This document shows positions 5,893 through 7,359 of a stretch of 7,359 nt of DNA, one piece after another (the stretch's first letter is position 1; every line of letters starts with the position of its first letter). Source of the DNA: CAZCAQ01 sp964563965 (GTDB lineage: Bacteria > Patescibacteriota > WWE3 > UBA101185 > UBA10185); NCBI GenBank assembly GCA_964563965.1, contig CAZLZI010000044.1:1-7359 (forward strand), written 5' to 3'. The notes beneath the pieces were generated by a model. That model had not been told where the DNA came from and did not search any database. It was given only the letters and a program-made list of their open reading frames with translations. The position numbers and the translations under genes were made by a program.

Positions 5893-6300
5893 ATGCGCCA
5901 TATACCTCATCTTCTCTTAGTTTATTTACTGGTACTCTATTTTGATTTTGTGCCACAAACTTATTTGTTAAGAAGTACTGGTGAGATTTATATAGATCTG
6001 TATCACAAAGTACCTGCTACCCATATGTCTAAGTTAAAAGTACGGGCACTTACAAATGTTGGTCTTGTGTATCTCTTGAATACCGAATCTAATGCATGGA
6101 TTTACTCTGGAGAGTTTTGGACAAGGCAGCCACCTATCAGTAGTAGTCTGAAATTGAAAGTTAAGAGTGCCTTTAGTCCGATACAACTTCGCCTAGAAAT
6201 ACTTGATACAACTACCGGCACACTTTATACGACACTAAGCAAGAAGTTTTGGACAAAAGACCAATTAACTCCTCCAAAGCTTGATGTTAATAAATATTAG
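5893..6300 (+). CDS. Small membrane-anchored or secreted beta-rich protein, function unknown
   Basis: A 135-residue protein I do not recognise. Residues 4-20 are hydrophobic and could be a signal anchor or uncleaved signal peptide (no clear cleavage site and no lipobox cysteine). The remainder is strand-rich, with alternating hydrophobic residues such as KLKVRALTNVGLVYLL and IQLRLEILDTTTGTLY, suggesting an extracellular beta-sandwich; this is inference. Two similar stretches occur, EFWTRQPPISSSLKLKV and KFWTKDQLTPPKLDV, hinting at a short repeat. The ATG at 5893 is preferred; an in-frame TTG at 5878 would add five residues. No ribosome-binding site is visible, and a poor -10 (TACTTT, 5881-5886) lies six bases before the ATG, so a leaderless start like that of mltG is possible but weak. 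Confidence 0.6.
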   Translation: MRHIPHLLLVYLLVLYFDFVPQTYLLRSTGEIYIDLYHKVPATHMSKLKVRALTNVGLVYLLNTESNAWIYSGEFWTRQPPISSSLKLKVKSAFSPIQLRLEILDTTTGTLYTTLSKKFWTKDQLTPPKLDVNKY

Positions 6301-6316
6301 GCGGAGATGATAAAAT
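6287..6316 (+). promoter_or_regulatory. Extended -10 promoter of the vanZ-tsaE-tsaB group, probably leaderless
   Basis: TGA-TAAAAT (6308-6316) is an extended -10 element lying exactly six bases before the ATG at 6323, the same geometry as at mltG. TTAATA at 6287-6292 is a plausible -35 with 18 bp spacing; it lies in the last codons of the preceding gene. GGAG at 6303-6306 is too far upstream (16 bases) to serve the ATG and would not be on the predicted transcript. Confidence 0.6.
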
Positions 6317-6322
6317 ACAACA

Positions 6323-6694
6323 ATGGTGTTACTAAAAAGGTGGTTACCGGCAATACTTTTATGTATGTTTATCTTTGCATCTTCCGCCACCCCAGGGGCT
6401 CAGGTGTCGTCTAATCACAATGTAGATTTTTTGGCACATAAGTCTATTCATGTTGTGATTTACGCACTTCTTTTCTTAACTTTAGTTCGTGCGACTAGAA
6501 GTATACCGTTAGCGATCTTACTAGCTATACTCTATGGTGCGAGTGATGAATTTCATCAAACATTTGTACCTTCTAGAATGGGAAGTACGAGAGATTTTTT
6601 AATTGATTCAGGGGCAGTACTTGGAACTGCAGTTATCTTATGGAAGTATTCACATCTTCTCCCAGCCAAACTCAAGACTTGGCTGAGCGAATAG
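6323..6694 (+). CDS. VanZ-family membrane protein
   Basis: A 123-residue polytopic protein with the VanZ-like signature in order: K40-x-x-H43 followed by Tyr47 in the second hydrophobic segment, then D75-E76-x-H78-Q79 (YGASDEFHQTFVPSR) and R90-D91 plus Asp95 before the last helix. Hydrophobic segments lie at about 7-20, 43-56, 60-73 and 93-108. VanZ of Tn1546 gives low-level teicoplanin resistance, but most family members are short housekeeping membrane proteins of unknown role, and nothing here (no vanA/vanH/vanX) suggests a resistance cassette. The start is fixed by the promoter six bases upstream. The 3' end overlaps tsaE by 55 bp, so the two are probably one transcription unit. Confidence 0.85.
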   Translation: MVLLKRWLPAILLCMFIFASSATPGAQVSSNHNVDFLAHKSIHVVIYALLFLTLVRATRSIPLAILLAILYGASDEFHQTFVPSRMGSTRDFLIDSGAVLGTAVILWKYSHLLPAKLKTWLSE

Positions 6695-7071
6695 CAAAAC
6701 AACTAAAGACAGGTGACATACTAGCGCTGGTTGGCGAGCTAGGAGCTGGGAAAACCTTTTTTACAAGTTGTTTAACAAAAGCACTAGGCATACACGCACG
6801 TGTCCAAAGTCCCACGTTTGTACTTGTTAGAGAATACGAAGACAGTAGTGCACCTTTGATCAAAAAGATTTATCATGCGGATCTGTATCGAATGACAAAC
6901 GTTGATGAAATACTTGATTTAGGTATTTTGGCATTTGCACAAGAGCAGGCATTAACAATAATTGAGTGGCCAGAATTAATCCTTGATAAACTACCCAAAA
7001 GAACCATCCGCATCACCATTGATGCAGTTTCAGAGTTTGAAAGGAAAATACATGTACACAATTTATCTTGA
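6640..7071 (+). CDS. tsaE: tRNA t6A biosynthesis ATPase TsaE (YjeE)
   Basis: A 143-residue P-loop ATPase that, with TsaB and TsaD, installs threonylcarbamoyladenosine at A37 of ANN-decoding tRNAs. Visible family features: the SPSQTQDLAERIAKQL N-terminal helix, Walker A GELGAGKT (32-39), SPTFVLVREY (57-66), the HADLYRM block (79-85) and IIEWPE with the conserved Glu109-Trp110. Length is normal. The ATG at 6640 gives the standard N-terminus, even though it lies 55 bp inside vanZ in another frame; no good ribosome-binding site is seen, so translation may depend on coupling to vanZ. Its stop overlaps the tsaB start by 20 bp, the arrangement expected for genes of one complex. Confidence 0.95.
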   Translation: MEVFTSSPSQTQDLAERIAKQLKTGDILALVGELGAGKTFFTSCLTKALGIHARVQSPTFVLVREYEDSSAPLIKKIYHADLYRMTNVDEILDLGILAFAQEQALTIIEWPELILDKLPKRTIRITIDAVSEFERKIHVHNLS

Positions 7072-7359
7072 TACATCAGATAGGTTTAATAATAAAGTTA
7101 CTTTGTCACAAGACGGGAAAGTAATTGAAGAGATGAGTGGAAATATTGATTGTGCTCAAACTCTTAAAGAGTTGTTTGCCAAGTATAATTTAAGTGAACA
7201 CAATGTTACCAAGATCCAGTCTTTTAAAGGTCCCGGTTCTTTTACTGGACTAAAGAAAGGGATAACCATAGCTAATGTGCTTAACTGGGCTCTAGGTTTA
7301 GTCCCTAACCCTCTTGACTATCAAGTACCTGACTATGGTGCTGAACCAAACATACAGAA
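7052..7359 (+). CDS. tsaB: tRNA t6A biosynthesis protein TsaB (YeaZ), cut by the window edge
   Basis: The first 102 codons of a TsaB-like protein, the inactive ASKHA-fold partner that scaffolds TsaD and TsaE in t6A synthesis. The N-terminal YLDTSD strand and the diagnostic GPGSFTGLKKGITIANVL block (60-77) identify it. AGGA at 7042-7045, six bases before the ATG, is a good ribosome-binding site; the gene overlaps the tsaE end by 20 bp. After the GPGSFTG helix the sequence runs almost directly into VPDYGAEPNIQ (92-102), which resembles the YLR-type segment normally found at the C-terminus of TsaB about 100 residues further on. This suggests a shortened protein lacking most of the second subdomain, but the end lies outside the window. 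Identity is firm from motif and neighbour. Confidence 0.9.
   Translation, partial: MYTIYLDTSDRFNNKVTLSQDGKVIEEMSGNIDCAQTLKELFAKYNLSEHNVTKIQSFKGPGSFTGLKKGITIANVLNWALGLVPNPLDYQVPDYGAEPNIQ

Noticed and set aside
6323..6694. Glycopeptide resistance gene (vanZ of a van cluster)
   Set aside because: No other van genes are present; VanZ-family proteins are widespread, and this one sits with tRNA modification genes.
1..7359. Alternative genetic code with UGA read as glycine (code 25, found in some CPR groups)
   Set aside because: Several conserved genes (mltG, ftsX, tsaE) end at TGA right where the family usually ends, and no conserved domain is interrupted by an in-frame TGA.

Overview
The window reads as a compact, AT-rich bacterial chromosome segment, most likely from a Patescibacteria/CPR bacterium, possibly Microgenomates-like. 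That placement is inference from gene content and style: very short intergenic gaps, overlapping ends between convergent genes, apparently leaderless promoters, a VanZ-TsaE-TsaB cluster and what looks like a shortened TsaB. Genes end in TAA, TAG and TGA and tryptophan is encoded by TGG, so UGA is not reassigned here. No transposon, CRISPR array, tRNA or rRNA was seen.

Layout. Positions 2-568 hold the 3' part of an AI-2E/PerM-type membrane protein. It ends inside the 3' end of a gene for RNase P RNA (rnpB, minus strand, about 557-896). A 52-bp gap then carries two divergent, physically overlapping promoters, one for rnpB and one for mltG (949-2031, endolytic murein transglycosylase). The 3' end of mltG overlaps by 16 bp the end of a minus-strand gene for a BFN/DUF151 'bifunctional nuclease' domain protein (2016-2441). 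A second divergent promoter region (2442-2539) separates that gene from a four-gene plus-strand operon: a single-pass membrane protein of unknown function (2540-2959), ftsE (2956-3636), ftsX (3629-4522) and a secreted coiled-coil M23 peptidase (4519-5832). Adjacent genes in this operon overlap by 4 to 8 bp. A hairpin that contains the last stop codon may end the operon. Next come a small unknown membrane-anchored protein (5893-6300), a VanZ-family protein (6323-6694), tsaE (6640-7071) and the 5' part of tsaB (7052 to the edge).

How the genes work together. The central theme is cell-wall remodelling at division. MltG cuts glycan strands. FtsE/FtsX form the ABC-type complex that, in known systems, controls a periplasmic or secreted coiled-coil hydrolase, and here the next gene encodes just such a protein. 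The right end belongs to tRNA t6A modification (TsaE, TsaB), and rnpB serves tRNA 5' maturation.

Most notable observation. The M23 (LytM) domain of the FtsEX-linked protein appears to be circularly permuted. The half with the HxH motif and the C-terminal VDP strand (residues about 284-334) comes before the half with HxxxD and the 'YxHL' motif (about 358-437), and the protein stops right after the latter. All five zinc-binding and catalytic positions known from LytM-type enzymes are present, so this looks like a functional rearranged enzyme rather than a decayed one.
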